Shown here: in pieces, positions 9,894 to 18,168 of the stretch | How the letters are laid out: each line of letters opens with the position of its first letter | Position numbering within the stretch: the first letter of the stretch is position 1 | NCBI GenBank assembly: GCA_009684515.1 | Contig: WKKS01000003.1 | Location: 124,001-188,000, forward strand | From: Geobacter sp. | GTDB taxonomy: Bacteria > Desulfobacterota > Desulfuromonadia > Geobacterales > Pseudopelobacteraceae | Length of the DNA stretch: 64,000 nt | Direction: 5' to 3' | The notes under the pieces: generated by a model | What the model was told of the DNA's origin: nothing | Database searches by the model: none | The model's input: the letters and a program-made list of their open reading frames with translations, nothing else | Translations under genes and position numbers: made by a program

Positions 9894-11114
9894 TTAAAAC
9901 CCGATATTGTTGACGCGTTTTGAGAAGACAACATAAACAGGGCTCCTATCTACCTGTATGTCTAAAGAAGGTTTAGCAAGGATATTGCCCATAAAGTCAT
10001 ACAACGTATGTGATAATTCAATTTGCGGAAGTGTAATCTTATTAGGGCCATCAGGAGCCCAGAGAGCTAAAATAGTTGTGTTGTTTTGTTGAATGATCAC
10101 ATAGTATGTACCATCCTTTTTGCCAGATTTAATGCTATTTGCATTATTTAAGTAGTGGGTTAGATTTTTAAAAGCTAAATATGCAGGTTTCGGAGTCATA
10201 TCACTATTGAGAATTGAAAAGGCCTTCTCACCTGGGTTCTTTGCGTCGTAAAAAAGGCAAAAATAAATGGCAGCCTCAATATTCTCACTTGCCATGAGTA
10301 GTAGTGCCCTAGTTAAATACTGTGCTTGAGTCAATTCTGTAACTGGTCGTTGCCACGAGCCTTCTGTGGTTGTCCATCCAAACTCGGTAATGTAAAGAGG
10401 TTTTTCAGGAAGTCCAACTTGATTAAGGTATTTTCTTACATTTCTAATTCTTTCTATGAACTCGTCCTCAGGACGAGTTCCATTTACATATGCGTGCAAC
10501 ACGATCCCATCAAATTGTTTGATGAATTCAGGGGACATGTACTTTTTTAGCCTAATTGGATCGGCATCGTAAGAACTCGGACCAAGAACTATCGTTTTTG
10601 GATAAATATCCTTGATTGCATTGGTTATGATACTTTCAAATTTCTGATACTCAATAATAGAACCAGTCCAATGCGCATCCAGTTCATTAAAAACTTCAAA
10701 ATAACTCGGAAAATCTGGTATGTCCTGCAACCAACGTCTTATCAACTTATCAAATAGCAGCCAATCCGTAGGTGGATAAATTTTATGTGGAACACTAAAT
10801 GCTGGCTGAATCCAAGTTGGCAACGGTCCGGCCATTGTTCCAATAACTTCAGCTTTATTCAGATATGTATTAGCAGACAACTTATGAGACAATACCTGAC
10901 CATTCATTAGCTTATAATCAGCTAAACGCCACATTCTACGGCTCAATCTGGAACCCGCCTTGTTTGCAAATTCAACATTAGCATTAACATTCCATATACC
11001 CATAATTGGAATATGGGAGGAGGTTGTGGCAACCGCAGAACAAGCGACACTGCATAAATCTAATAGAATAAATAACATAAAGAACACTATAGTCTGTCTC
11101 TGTGAGTTCTTCAT
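9894..11114 (-). CDS. secreted clan GH-A glycoside hydrolase (PslG/GH39-like)
   Basis: 406 residues with an N-terminal hydrophobic export signal (about residues 8-24, then SVACSA; a lipoprotein site is possible but has Ser at -3). The catalytic pair expected of clan GH-A is visible: acid/base E144 in FEVFNEL and nucleophile E244 in LYITEFGWTT, 100 residues apart, with an (alpha/beta)8-like region between. A small C-terminal beta domain (about 340-400) follows. Glycosidases of this clan inside exopolysaccharide loci, such as PslG of Pseudomonas, act in the periplasm or outside on the polymer that the locus makes, trimming or releasing chains. The substrate here is unknown but is likely the polymer of this locus. 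Confidence 0.82.
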   Translation of the reverse strand: MKNSQRQTIVFFMLFILLDLCSVACSAVATTSSHIPIMGIWNVNANVEFANKAGSRLSRRMWRLADYKLMNGQVLSHKLSANTYLNKAEVIGTMAGPLPTWIQPAFSVPHKIYPPTDWLLFDKLIRRWLQDIPDFPSYFEVFNELDAHWTGSIIEYQKFESIITNAIKDIYPKTIVLGPSSYDADPIRLKKYMSPEFIKQFDGIVLHAYVNGTRPEDEFIERIRNVRKYLNQVGLPEKPLYITEFGWTTTEGSWQRPVTELTQAQYLTRALLLMASENIEAAIYFCLFYDAKNPGEKAFSILNSDMTPKPAYLAFKNLTHYLNNANSIKSGKKDGTYYVIIQQNNTTILALWAPDGPNKITLPQIELSHTLYDFMGNILAKPSLDIQVDRSPVYVVFSKRVNNIGF

Positions 11115-11205
11115 AATATGTTCTCCGCTAATTATATATACGTTGTGTTATACCCGTATTTTGTACGAACAACTATCTGTATTATCGTACAAATATATAT
11201 GAACT

Positions 11206-12708
11206 TCAGCTTGGTTTCAATTTACATAACTCTAAATAATAATTAAATGGAGTTAATAACAATGAGTAGATAATACTAACGTAAATAAGAGATGCTGCAC
11301 AGAAGAAAAATAATTTATCAATCGTTAAAACCTCATAGCACAAAAAGATAAATAGTAAGTTAATTGCTAAAAAAACGATCATTCTCAGAGAGTTAAATAC
11401 GCAAATAAAAGCATTGAGTCTCGTATGTACATGAAAATATATTAGAAGCTGAGTCAAGACTGATGATGATATCCAGTAAATTAAAAGAATGTTTAAATCT
11501 AAGCGTATAATCTGACTAGCTGGAATCAATGCGATAATAAGTATGGTGTGAACCCATATTGAGGTAGAAGCGACTTTCTCCAAGTGCGCAGCTTGTAATA
11601 GGTACCAAAATGGCACATTAATTATAGTTATAATCTGCCAAAGACCAAGCCAGCGTATCGAATCCAAAGCGCCAAGTGGGACCAATCCAAGCCACAGTTT
11701 AAGAAGTTGCTCACCGCCTACTACCAAAACTCCAATTATAAAAGTTCCGCCACCTAGTAAAATAAATAATGAAAATCTTATAAGATCTATTATTCTGGTA
11801 TGATCATTTGTACGATAGTAGTAATTAAACGTGGGATATAATACGGAAAAGCCTGAGGCTATAACCTCTCTTGCCATCTGTGTTAATCTCATTGCAATGT
11901 CAAAGGCTGCCACGGCCTGGAGACCGAGTAATGATGCTATTATGAAACGGTAGAGAGGGCCCCTGATAAGCAATGCAATAGAACTGCTGTAAAGATACCA
12001 CCCTCTACTAAATAGACTTGGAAGTCTTTCTAATGAATTGATCCATAATATTTTCGTTTGTAATTTGTGCCAATCAGGGTTGACTTTGTTAATTCTTAAT
12101 CTAAGAATTGTAACTGTAGTTATTCCAGACATAAGGGTACCTAATGCCATCCCTTCAATAGGCATTCTAAACCATGCACCAATTAGAGATATGATATACA
12201 TGAATACGGGGGCTATTGCCGTAGAAACTTGTACTGTTACATTCTCGTGCCATGCAGAAAGGATAGCAGCATCCAGTTTAGCGATCAATTGGGCTATTGA
12301 ACCTGTTAATAGTACTAGTACTGCTACGGTAAGGGATCCGGAATAGCTATTGCCTATTAAAAGTAATAAGTATTGTTTAAAAGTTAGGAAAAACAGTGAA
12401 AATGCAATTAATATTATATAATAAGCTCTTTTGGCTGCTATATAGTCTTTATAAACTTCTTTGGATTCTACTTTCTGAGCTAACCCGGCTTCTCGCGTCA
12501 AAAGCTGACTGAATCCAATGTCTGCAACGCTAACAAATGTGACAATAGAAGCAAAAATGGACCAGACGCCCACAGCTGCAATGCTGGAGCGAGACATAAT
12601 TATTGGATACAGAAGTAAAAAAGAGATCGTAGGTACAATAAACTTAATAGGTCCAATTGCTATCGTTAGAAGAGTATCTTTATGGAGTTTATTTAAATAA
12701 TCTGACAC
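11206..12708 (-). CDS. Wzx-like polysaccharide flippase
   Basis: 500 residues with about 12-14 hydrophobic helices over the full length, the layout of the MATE/MVF superfamily of polysaccharide transporters (RfbX/Wzx). Visible signs are an N-terminal FIVPTISFLLLYPIIMSRSS helix, the SIFASIVTFVSVADIGFSQLLTREAG segment that is common in this family, and paired charged loops. It would move the lipid-linked repeat unit across the inner membrane. The start is a GTG at 12708, four bases after the end of the kinase-methyltransferase gene. It is A+T-rich like its neighbours. Confidence 0.88.
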   Translation of the reverse strand: MSDYLNKLHKDTLLTIAIGPIKFIVPTISFLLLYPIIMSRSSIAAVGVWSIFASIVTFVSVADIGFSQLLTREAGLAQKVESKEVYKDYIAAKRAYYIILIAFSLFFLTFKQYLLLLIGNSYSGSLTVAVLVLLTGSIAQLIAKLDAAILSAWHENVTVQVSTAIAPVFMYIISLIGAWFRMPIEGMALGTLMSGITTVTILRLRINKVNPDWHKLQTKILWINSLERLPSLFSRGWYLYSSSIALLIRGPLYRFIIASLLGLQAVAAFDIAMRLTQMAREVIASGFSVLYPTFNYYYRTNDHTRIIDLIRFSLFILLGGGTFIIGVLVVGGEQLLKLWLGLVPLGALDSIRWLGLWQIITIINVPFWYLLQAAHLEKVASTSIWVHTILIIALIPASQIIRLDLNILLIYWISSSVLTQLLIYFHVHTRLNAFICVFNSLRMIVFLAINLLFIFLCYEVLTIDKLFFFCAASLIYVSIIYSLLLTPFNYYLELCKLKPS

Positions 12709-12712
12709 TTGA

Positions 12713-14014
12713 TTATTTACGGCAATGAAGAACAGGTCGGTTGCGTTCTGTCATTGTCACTAGAACAATATTAGTGAATCCTACATTCTTGAATCTCTCG
12801 GTTTCAACTTCAACACTGTCGTGGCCTTCAAAAACTATCTCCTTAAATCGTCCTAAAAATTCCATAAGACGGTCTTTATTTTCGACCCAATTGAGAACGT
12901 TTAGAGCAAATACAATATCTGGACTAAAGGCTGAAATCTCTTCTTCCCAATTTTCTGGATCATCTAGATTCTGTTGACGGAAAACCGGTTTTACTCCAAT
13001 GGCTGTTGATACGTGCGCAGCCGCTTTAAGAATGTGTTCATCAATATCCACACACAATGCCGCTTCGGCTCCGCAATCTCTTAATAAATGTGTAGATAAT
13101 AATGCCATGTTACAGCCAAGCTCAAGTACGCGTTTATTTCTGTAATCAGAAATTACTTTTAAAACATTCCACCTATTATTCCATGAACGTTCTCCTGGGA
13201 ATCTAACTCCATCATAGATAAATGAGTAATAAGCAACTACTGCACCAGGAGATGAAGCATCCGAGTTTTGGGCAATTTGCCAAGCTTTCAATAGATCAAG
13301 TAGAGGTTGTTTAGCATTTGTGGGCAATACAGGTAGTTTATTATCAAGTACCTGTTTACCAGATAGTGTTTTAAGTGTACGAACTAATTTAGGTGGCAAT
13401 TTCCTTTTAAATGTATCTTTAATTAAATGTAGATAACTGTGCATGACATCTCCTTTGCCTGATCTTGTAAAAAATGTTTTTATTAATGCTTTTATAAAAG
13501 TTGTGTGAATTGCCTGATCAAAATCAACCAGAAAAACCTTACTATCTTTGTCTATTAAAATGTTATCTTGTTTAATGTCGTTATGAATGACACCTCTACA
13601 AACAAGTTTTAATAGTAAAATACCAACCTTGACAGTAACTAGCATAAAGCTAATTGTGCTTATAGAAGACCTAGTAAGAGGCGTGCCATAAATACGATGC
13701 ATCTTCAAAATTGCTAATGTATTATTCTCTTCATATGAAACTACTTTAGGCAGTCCAGAAAGGCCAGCACATTTACATAAAATAATATATTCACCTTCTA
13801 AGTTTTGATGTCGTAAATGGCCTGTCAGATCTAGTTTGGTAAGTACAATCTTGTAAATATAACTATCATCTGCATAAATTCTACGTGAACTATCAAAACT
13901 TAAAGAAATAGGAGTGATTCCGCCATCTAGTAGAATACTATCTATTAAAGCCCACAGGTTACAGGCACTAACGCCGTCATTATTTTTATGAAATGTTTGT
14001 GCTATTAGAATCAA
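12713..14014 (-). CDS. kinase-methyltransferase fusion protein of the polysaccharide locus
   Basis: 433 residues. The first half is a small Ser/Thr-like or LPS-kinase-like fold: the catalytic loop HNDIKQDN (144-151) and the metal motif DFD (164-166) are intact, and AILKMHRIYG (101-110) lies in the hinge position. The second half is a class I SAM methyltransferase: PGERSWNNRW (273-282), motif I VLELGCN (296-302) and the acidic VDIDEH (322-327). WbdD of the E. coli O8/O9 antigens, which caps chains with methyl and phosphate, also joins these two activities but with the methyltransferase first. Capping of the chain end is therefore a reasonable but unproven role. The start is uncertain: TTG at 14014 is the first possible codon, a TGA lies 27 bases upstream, and AAGGA is too close to the TTG for ideal spacing. 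Confidence 0.78.
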   Translation of the reverse strand: MILIAQTFHKNNDGVSACNLWALIDSILLDGGITPISLSFDSSRRIYADDSYIYKIVLTKLDLTGHLRHQNLEGEYIILCKCAGLSGLPKVVSYEENNTLAILKMHRIYGTPLTRSSISTISFMLVTVKVGILLLKLVCRGVIHNDIKQDNILIDKDSKVFLVDFDQAIHTTFIKALIKTFFTRSGKGDVMHSYLHLIKDTFKRKLPPKLVRTLKTLSGKQVLDNKLPVLPTNAKQPLLDLLKAWQIAQNSDASSPGAVVAYYSFIYDGVRFPGERSWNNRWNVLKVISDYRNKRVLELGCNMALLSTHLLRDCGAEAALCVDIDEHILKAAAHVSTAIGVKPVFRQQNLDDPENWEEEISAFSPDIVFALNVLNWVENKDRLMEFLGRFKEIVFEGHDSVEVETERFKNVGFTNIVLVTMTERNRPVLHCRK

Positions 14015-14052
14015 TCCTTTTTCATAGTGGGTATAAATTCAGATTGTGAGTG

Positions 14053-14082
14053 ATTATAATCATGGACTCTGTCAGGCCAGAA
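14053..14082 (-). promoter_or_regulatory. candidate promoter for the distal polysaccharide operon
   Basis: A perfect TATAAT (minus strand, 14058 to 14053) sits inside the 12-base palindrome TGATTATAATCA (14051-14062), about 38 bases before the kinase-methyltransferase start. A weak -35 (TTCTGG) lies 18 bases upstream. The 271-base gap 14015-14285 otherwise holds no gene. Confidence 0.45.
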
Positions 14083-14285
14083 TTATATGTGATTAGTCTA
14101 AACTAAATATATTAAATACAATGTTGTATAATCTGCCGAATTGTGGGAGTAGCCATTCCATTTGATGTTAGTAATAAGTTGAGATTATCACGGATATTAA
14201 TTATGTATGTAGATTCCTACGCATTTATACATACACACAAGTAAGCTAATTGACAGAATATGGTGTAAGTTTGGCTCGTTTAATA

Positions 14286-15527
14286 TTAATTGTGGCTGAA
14301 TTTATGATTCTTCATCAGCTGACGCCATTTATTTTGGACATCCTTTGGAATTGTATCAAATACTAATATGAACAATGTGACAATAATAGAAATAATGAAC
14401 GCAACGGTTGTTATTGTGGCAACGATGAATGTACGTTTAGGCCAGTTCTTTTTGTCTGGTGCACGCGCTGCTTGAACGACCTGCAACGAGTTAACGTTCT
14501 TTTCTGAATTAAGACTTTCAATTTCATAACTCTTAGTTAGTAATTCTACTAGTGTTTCTTGGACTTTAAACTCGCGCATTAATCGCAAGTACTGTTGTCC
14601 GAGTACTGGTACTCTCCCAACACTAGGGATTGCACTTATGCTTCCATTACCTTCTAGTTGAGCAACTTGCTTGTAGAGGTTGTTAATAGATGACTTAGCT
14701 GATTTGACTTCGTGGCTGCTATTTGTAAACTGTTGCTGGAGAGTTGCTAGCTGAACTTCTTGTAGAGCAATTTGTGCTTTTAGTTGTGCAAGTCCGACTA
14801 TTGTGGTTTGAGCTTGTTCCGTTATAGAGAGTATTTTATTTTTGAGTTGGAATGTCTTAAGCTCGTTCTCCGCGGTTGATAGGTCTGCTTTTGCTTTAGT
14901 TAATCGCTGCTTATAAAAAACCTTATTGTTTAAGGAATCAGTTGTATTAAGTCTTACTATTAAATTACCTAGTTCCTCCACATATGCATTGGCCATATCT
15001 GCAGCCAGTTTCGGATTTTTATCATCCACGGTTATAGTAATAAGCCCATCCTTTTTGCCAACAGCCATTTCAGTATTCTTCTTTAAAACTTTGTGAGTTG
15101 ATATTCGATATTTTTCATCATATCTTTCCATTAACTTAAACCGATTAATAATCTTATCATTGATTTCTTCACTGTTTAGAATACCAACATACATATCTGC
15201 TGGTGTACCTTTTCCAATGATATCTCCTGCCAGACTAGCAAGATTGCCACCAGAAGACCCCAAAAGCATTCCCATTAGACCTGAATCTTGTTGAGGAGGT
15301 AATATAATGGCAGTAGACCGATAAGAGTTATCTAGAAATAAGGTAAAAACTATGGAAATGAATGCAGCAAAACACGTGAACTTAAAAATAAAAATCCTGT
15401 TATTTAAAATGCCTTCGACAAGGACAAATAAATCGAGACTATCAACCTTTCTTTCATTGTTACACAAATCATTTTCATACGTATTTGTAAATGATGAAGA
15501 TGACCTATCGATGGGAGGTGGTAACAT
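14286..15527 (-). CDS. Wzz-type polysaccharide chain-length regulator
   Basis: 413 residues. Typical layout of the Wzz/GumC group: an N-terminal transmembrane helix (about 47-68), a large periplasmic region with a long helical, coiled-coil-prone part (about 195-300, rich in Leu, Gln, Lys and Ala), and a C-terminal transmembrane helix (about 368-395) after a proline-rich PDKKNWPKR segment. There is no cytoplasmic tyrosine-kinase domain, so it is the Wzz form rather than Wzc. It sets the length of the polymer made by the Wzy protein and may touch the outer-membrane exporter. The ATG at 15527 has GGAG five bases upstream. Confidence 0.9.
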   Translation of the reverse strand: MLPPPIDRSSSSFTNTYENDLCNNERKVDSLDLFVLVEGILNNRIFIFKFTCFAAFISIVFTLFLDNSYRSTAIILPPQQDSGLMGMLLGSSGGNLASLAGDIIGKGTPADMYVGILNSEEINDKIINRFKLMERYDEKYRISTHKVLKKNTEMAVGKKDGLITITVDDKNPKLAADMANAYVEELGNLIVRLNTTDSLNNKVFYKQRLTKAKADLSTAENELKTFQLKNKILSITEQAQTTIVGLAQLKAQIALQEVQLATLQQQFTNSSHEVKSAKSSINNLYKQVAQLEGNGSISAIPSVGRVPVLGQQYLRLMREFKVQETLVELLTKSYEIESLNSEKNVNSLQVVQAARAPDKKNWPKRTFIVATITTVAFIISIIVTLFILVFDTIPKDVQNKWRQLMKNHKFSHN

Positions 15528-15543
15528 ATAAACTCCAGAAAAT

Positions 15544-15583
15544 AATAGAACCCTCTTTAGTAACTAATAAAGAGGGTTCTATT
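15544..15583 (-). terminator. strong hairpin terminator, probably bidirectional
   Basis: A perfect 16-bp stem (15544-15559 with 15568-15583) and an 8-base loop lies between the stop of the secreted tail-fibre-like gene and the start of the Wzz-like gene. Going leftwards it is followed by a short T-containing run (ATTATTTTC). It separates the transcript of the secreted protein from the Wzz gene, at least in part. Confidence 0.75.
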
Positions 15584-15599
15584 GCAATACGTAGTATTA

Positions 15600-16337
15600 T
15601 TAATAAATTGTACGCCAAGCAAAATTGCCGCCAGCATCTTTGGCGCACACCTCCAAAGAGTCTTTTACACCAGTAGCACCAGTAGTAAACCAAAATGTAC
15701 CACTGCTTTGCCATGAGTTTGCCAGATCACATAAGGGCTTTGTCGCTGTAGTCAGCAAGCGAACCCCACCATTTATCTCAAGTTTTTGTCTTGGGGCGAT
15801 AGTCCCGATACCTACACTGCCAACTTCATTAATCCTCATGCGTTCAGAGGCGTTCAATGCACCTGTGTTGGTTGTATCAAAAGTCATATATGTTGGAGCT
15901 GAAGAAGCTGTTGCTGCCGACTTGGCAAAGACTTGAACGTTTCCTAGTGTTCTATCAACACCGTTAATAACTGAGCCGAATGAAAAAGAACCAAGTCTGT
16001 CACCTGCAGTTGGCAAAGTGCCATTTGGACCAGTGGTAGCATTGTTATTCCTCATAAATATCAGCGCAGGCGAATCCCAAATAGTATAGCCAGCTGGATT
16101 ACCAGTATTGTTGAAGTATAATTTGGTTACATTCGCATTACCCGCTTGTTGAATATGAATCGGATAAAATGGCGCTGAAACTCCCATGCCAAGCCATCCG
16201 GTGTCTGTAACAACTAATGCATCAGTCACCCCATCAGCCTTCTTTACAATCAACTTATTAGCCGCCATAGCACCCATCGGCGCACACACCAAAGCAACAG
16301 AAAGAACAACCGCCAATTTTTTAATCATCTGCTTCAT
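15600..16337 (-). CDS. secreted tail-fibre-like protein of unknown function
   Basis: 245 residues. A clear signal peptide covers residues 1-25 (positive MKQMIKK, hydrophobic core, cleavage after GAMA). The mature part is rich in Gly, Asn, Thr and Ala. It contains segments like those of phage tail-fibre and endosialidase-chaperone stalks: ASERMRINEVGSVGIGT and APRQKLEINGGVRL (about 160-195), and an earlier copy-like GWLGMGVSAPFYPIHI (47-62). Two cysteines (C201 region and C231 region) near the C-terminus could form a disulfide. ATG at 16337 with AGGAG eight bases upstream. It ends before a strong terminator. Function unknown; by context it may be a surface or matrix protein. Confidence 0.7.
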   Translation of the reverse strand: MKQMIKKLAVVLSVALVCAPMGAMAANKLIVKKADGVTDALVVTDTGWLGMGVSAPFYPIHIQQAGNANVTKLYFNNTGNPAGYTIWDSPALIFMRNNNATTGPNGTLPTAGDRLGSFSFGSVINGVDRTLGNVQVFAKSAATASSAPTYMTFDTTNTGALNASERMRINEVGSVGIGTIAPRQKLEINGGVRLLTTATKPLCDLANSWQSSGTFWFTTGATGVKDSLEVCAKDAGGNFAWRTIY

Positions 16338-16610
16338 GATTTGTTCTCCTTTATCCTTTATTTATTAAATACCTAGTATCAATACACACTCTAATCTACT
16401 CTTACCCGCTCACTTTATGACGTTTTACGACTAACTGCAACATCTAATGTTGTTCATGCATCCGGTAATAGCACAGATACCGGTGTGTGGTAGTTACCTT
16501 CTCCTTTCTGTGCCAAGTTCTTGATGACTTGATTGTACTATCTACAATTTATACAGCCTGAAAGTGTGGTCATTGTTTGTTTGCCTGCCACACTGATTAT
16601 CATGTTCGGT

Positions 16611-17696
16611 TCAAAGAACTGCTATGCTATCAACTACCAGTGTTCCTTGCTGGATAGTTAAAGGTCCTGACAAAGAGGTGAACCCACTGCTGGTTGACGC
16701 AAAATCTGTGTAACCGCCTTTTAGTGTGAGTGTTGTATTACTGCGATTCATTACTAATGTGTTTGATAAAACTCCACTACGCACCATTACGCTTGAGCCT
16801 GTAGATGCCGCGTTAACGGCTTCTTGCAGAGTACAGTATTCGGTTGGAGAAGGGCTGGTAATGGCAGCATTCGATGGTAAAAACTGGGCGGTTACGGATG
16901 AAGTTGAAGTCGGATCATACGAACTTATATTGTAGGGATTCGAGTTAGTTGACCCTACTGATACTGTACTGCTGGTTGTCACTCCAGTATAGGTGAATGC
17001 AGAAAAGCATGAGCCGTTAGTGGGTGTGGCAGTCAGTGTTACCGGATTGCTGATGGAAAATGGATAGCGACAAGTTCCGCCGCTGCATGAAATGCCAGCT
17101 GGCGAACTTGTTACGGTTCCAGTGCCAGACCCAGTAATTGCAAGGTCAAGTGGAAAGCCGTTGTCGATTATTGTTGCTCCGTTGTTAAGAACATATTGTG
17201 TTTTGAGTGTGACGTCATTCGCGCTGGTTGGTATAGTATTCATCGGATCGTTGTATACATCCACAGCAAACAGACTTAAATCGTTTGTAAACACTGGATA
17301 CAATCCTGAAGTAAAGTAATATGAAATTCTGAATGATGGATTCGCTGTTGGTGTGAAATGCGGACCATTAATTGTGCCATACCAAAGAAATACTGAGTTG
17401 GTTAAAGCAGGTGGGACTAATGAAAATGGTTCCAATTGCCTAGCTAGTACAGATGCTTCATTTATTGAGGAATCAGATGCGTATACTGCACCCTGAGTAT
17501 TGTTGACCTTAAAAGCAACGAGGTCAAGACCCACCAGTTTAGGTGACGGCGTCAGATACATATCTACACATGCCCAGTTAGTGGCGGCGGGATTCGGAGA
17601 TGGGCAGGTAGTGGCCGCCAAGGCGAGAGAAGAAGTCCCAAATACAGCTACCATCGCAAATAACCCAATCAAATTTATTCTATTTTGTTTTAACAT
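16611..17696 (-). CDS. secreted beta-rich protein under riboswitch control, function unknown
   Basis: 361 residues from the ATG at 17696 (signal peptide about 1-27, hydrophobic core LIGLFAMVAVFG, cleavage after SLALA). The upstream TTG at 17723 would spoil the signal peptide. The protein has a first domain of about 150 residues, then GTGTVTSSPAGISCSGGTCRY and VTLTATPTNGSCF, the pattern of the bacterial repeat domains that follow beta-sandwich domains in surface proteins. The last part (EYCTLQEAVNAAS... TLTLKGGY... LTIQQGTLVVDSIAVL) looks like the start of a right-handed beta-helix. Cysteines are several, suggesting disulfides outside the cytoplasm. It lies behind a GEMM-type riboswitch and terminator, so its expression probably follows cyclic dinucleotide levels. 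Confidence 0.7.
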   Translation of the reverse strand: MLKQNRINLIGLFAMVAVFGTSSLALAATTCPSPNPAATNWACVDMYLTPSPKLVGLDLVAFKVNNTQGAVYASDSSINEASVLARQLEPFSLVPPALTNSVFLWYGTINGPHFTPTANPSFRISYYFTSGLYPVFTNDLSLFAVDVYNDPMNTIPTSANDVTLKTQYVLNNGATIIDNGFPLDLAITGSGTGTVTSSPAGISCSGGTCRYPFSISNPVTLTATPTNGSCFSAFTYTGVTTSSTVSVGSTNSNPYNISSYDPTSTSSVTAQFLPSNAAITSPSPTEYCTLQEAVNAASTGSSVMVRSGVLSNTLVMNRSNTTLTLKGGYTDFASTSSGFTSLSGPLTIQQGTLVVDSIAVL

Positions 17697-17942
17697 TTTG
17701 TCACCAAGCACCTTCTTTACCAATCAATGTAACCGTGCTGTAAATATATCTTACACTCAATTGCTTTTGGATATACCCTGCTGTCGGCTATTAATGTTGG
17801 TAAAAGTAATTAAATTCTGAAATATCAGTTGGTTCTTTCCACAAGGGAACATTCCAGGAATTCAATGCTTATTTAATTATAAGCAAAGAACGTTAGGTTT
17901 ATTAAAATTACTCTCCAGTCACTTCATCCCCCTTTGACCGCA

Positions 17943-18060
17943 CAAAAAAACCGGGTCGCGGCTATCGTTATATTGATAGTTCGGCGACCCGGCTGTCTCG
18001 TTAAGACCCTTGGGCTTTCCGTCCCACCCTTACGGATGGTTTAGTATTATCGCTACCTAT
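17943..18060 (-). ncRNA. GEMM-I (cyclic di-GMP-I type) riboswitch with terminator
   Basis: Read on the minus strand, the core matches the GEMM-I aptamer: AAACC, a P2 stem closed by a GTAA tetraloop (CCATCC-GTAA-GGGTGG, plus 18025-18039), then GGACGGAAAGCC, a GTCT/AGAC stem, and AGCCGGGTCGCC. P1 can form from ATAG plus GCGA (18060-18057, 18053-18050) with TCGC plus CTAT (17987-17984, 17979-17976). The 3' side of P1 is also the 5' arm of a terminator, so the two folds exclude each other. With ligand bound the terminator should not form (ON switch). Whether it binds c-di-GMP or 3',3'-cGAMP (a GEMM-Ib variant known in Geobacter) cannot be settled by eye. Confidence 0.88.
17944..17992 (-). terminator. 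riboswitch-controlled intrinsic terminator
   Basis: The 9-bp stem CCGGGTCGC/GCGACCCGG (17984-17992 with 17951-17959) is extended by CTATC/GATAG (17975-17979 with 17962-17966) and followed leftwards by seven T residues (17950-17944). It overlaps the 3' part of the aptamer. Confidence 0.9.
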
Positions 18061-18070
18061 TCAGTTGTTC

Positions 18071-18120
18071 AGTATCATTTATCCGCCATTTGGAGATAAA
18101 CGGTAGTGATATCAATCACA
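18071..18120 (-). promoter_or_regulatory. CRP/FNR-like operator and candidate -10 upstream of the riboswitch
   Basis: On the minus strand TGTGA-N6-TCACT occurs (plus 18105-18120), a near-perfect CRP-family palindrome. A GATACT hexamer (18076 to 18071) would serve as -10 and place the RNA start at about 18064, just before P1 of the aptamer. The operator centre would then be about 48 bases upstream of the start, near the positions used by activators of this family. The regulator is not in the window. Confidence 0.5.
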
Positions 18121-18168
18121 GAACGAAAAGATACAATGCTCGATGTATTAATATTTCATCTCGGATAC

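Noticed and set aside
16500..16515. TGGCAC on the minus strand, like the -24 box of a sigma-54 promoter, before the tail-fibre-like gene
   Set aside because: The GC of the -12 box is missing at the needed spacing (AG is found there).
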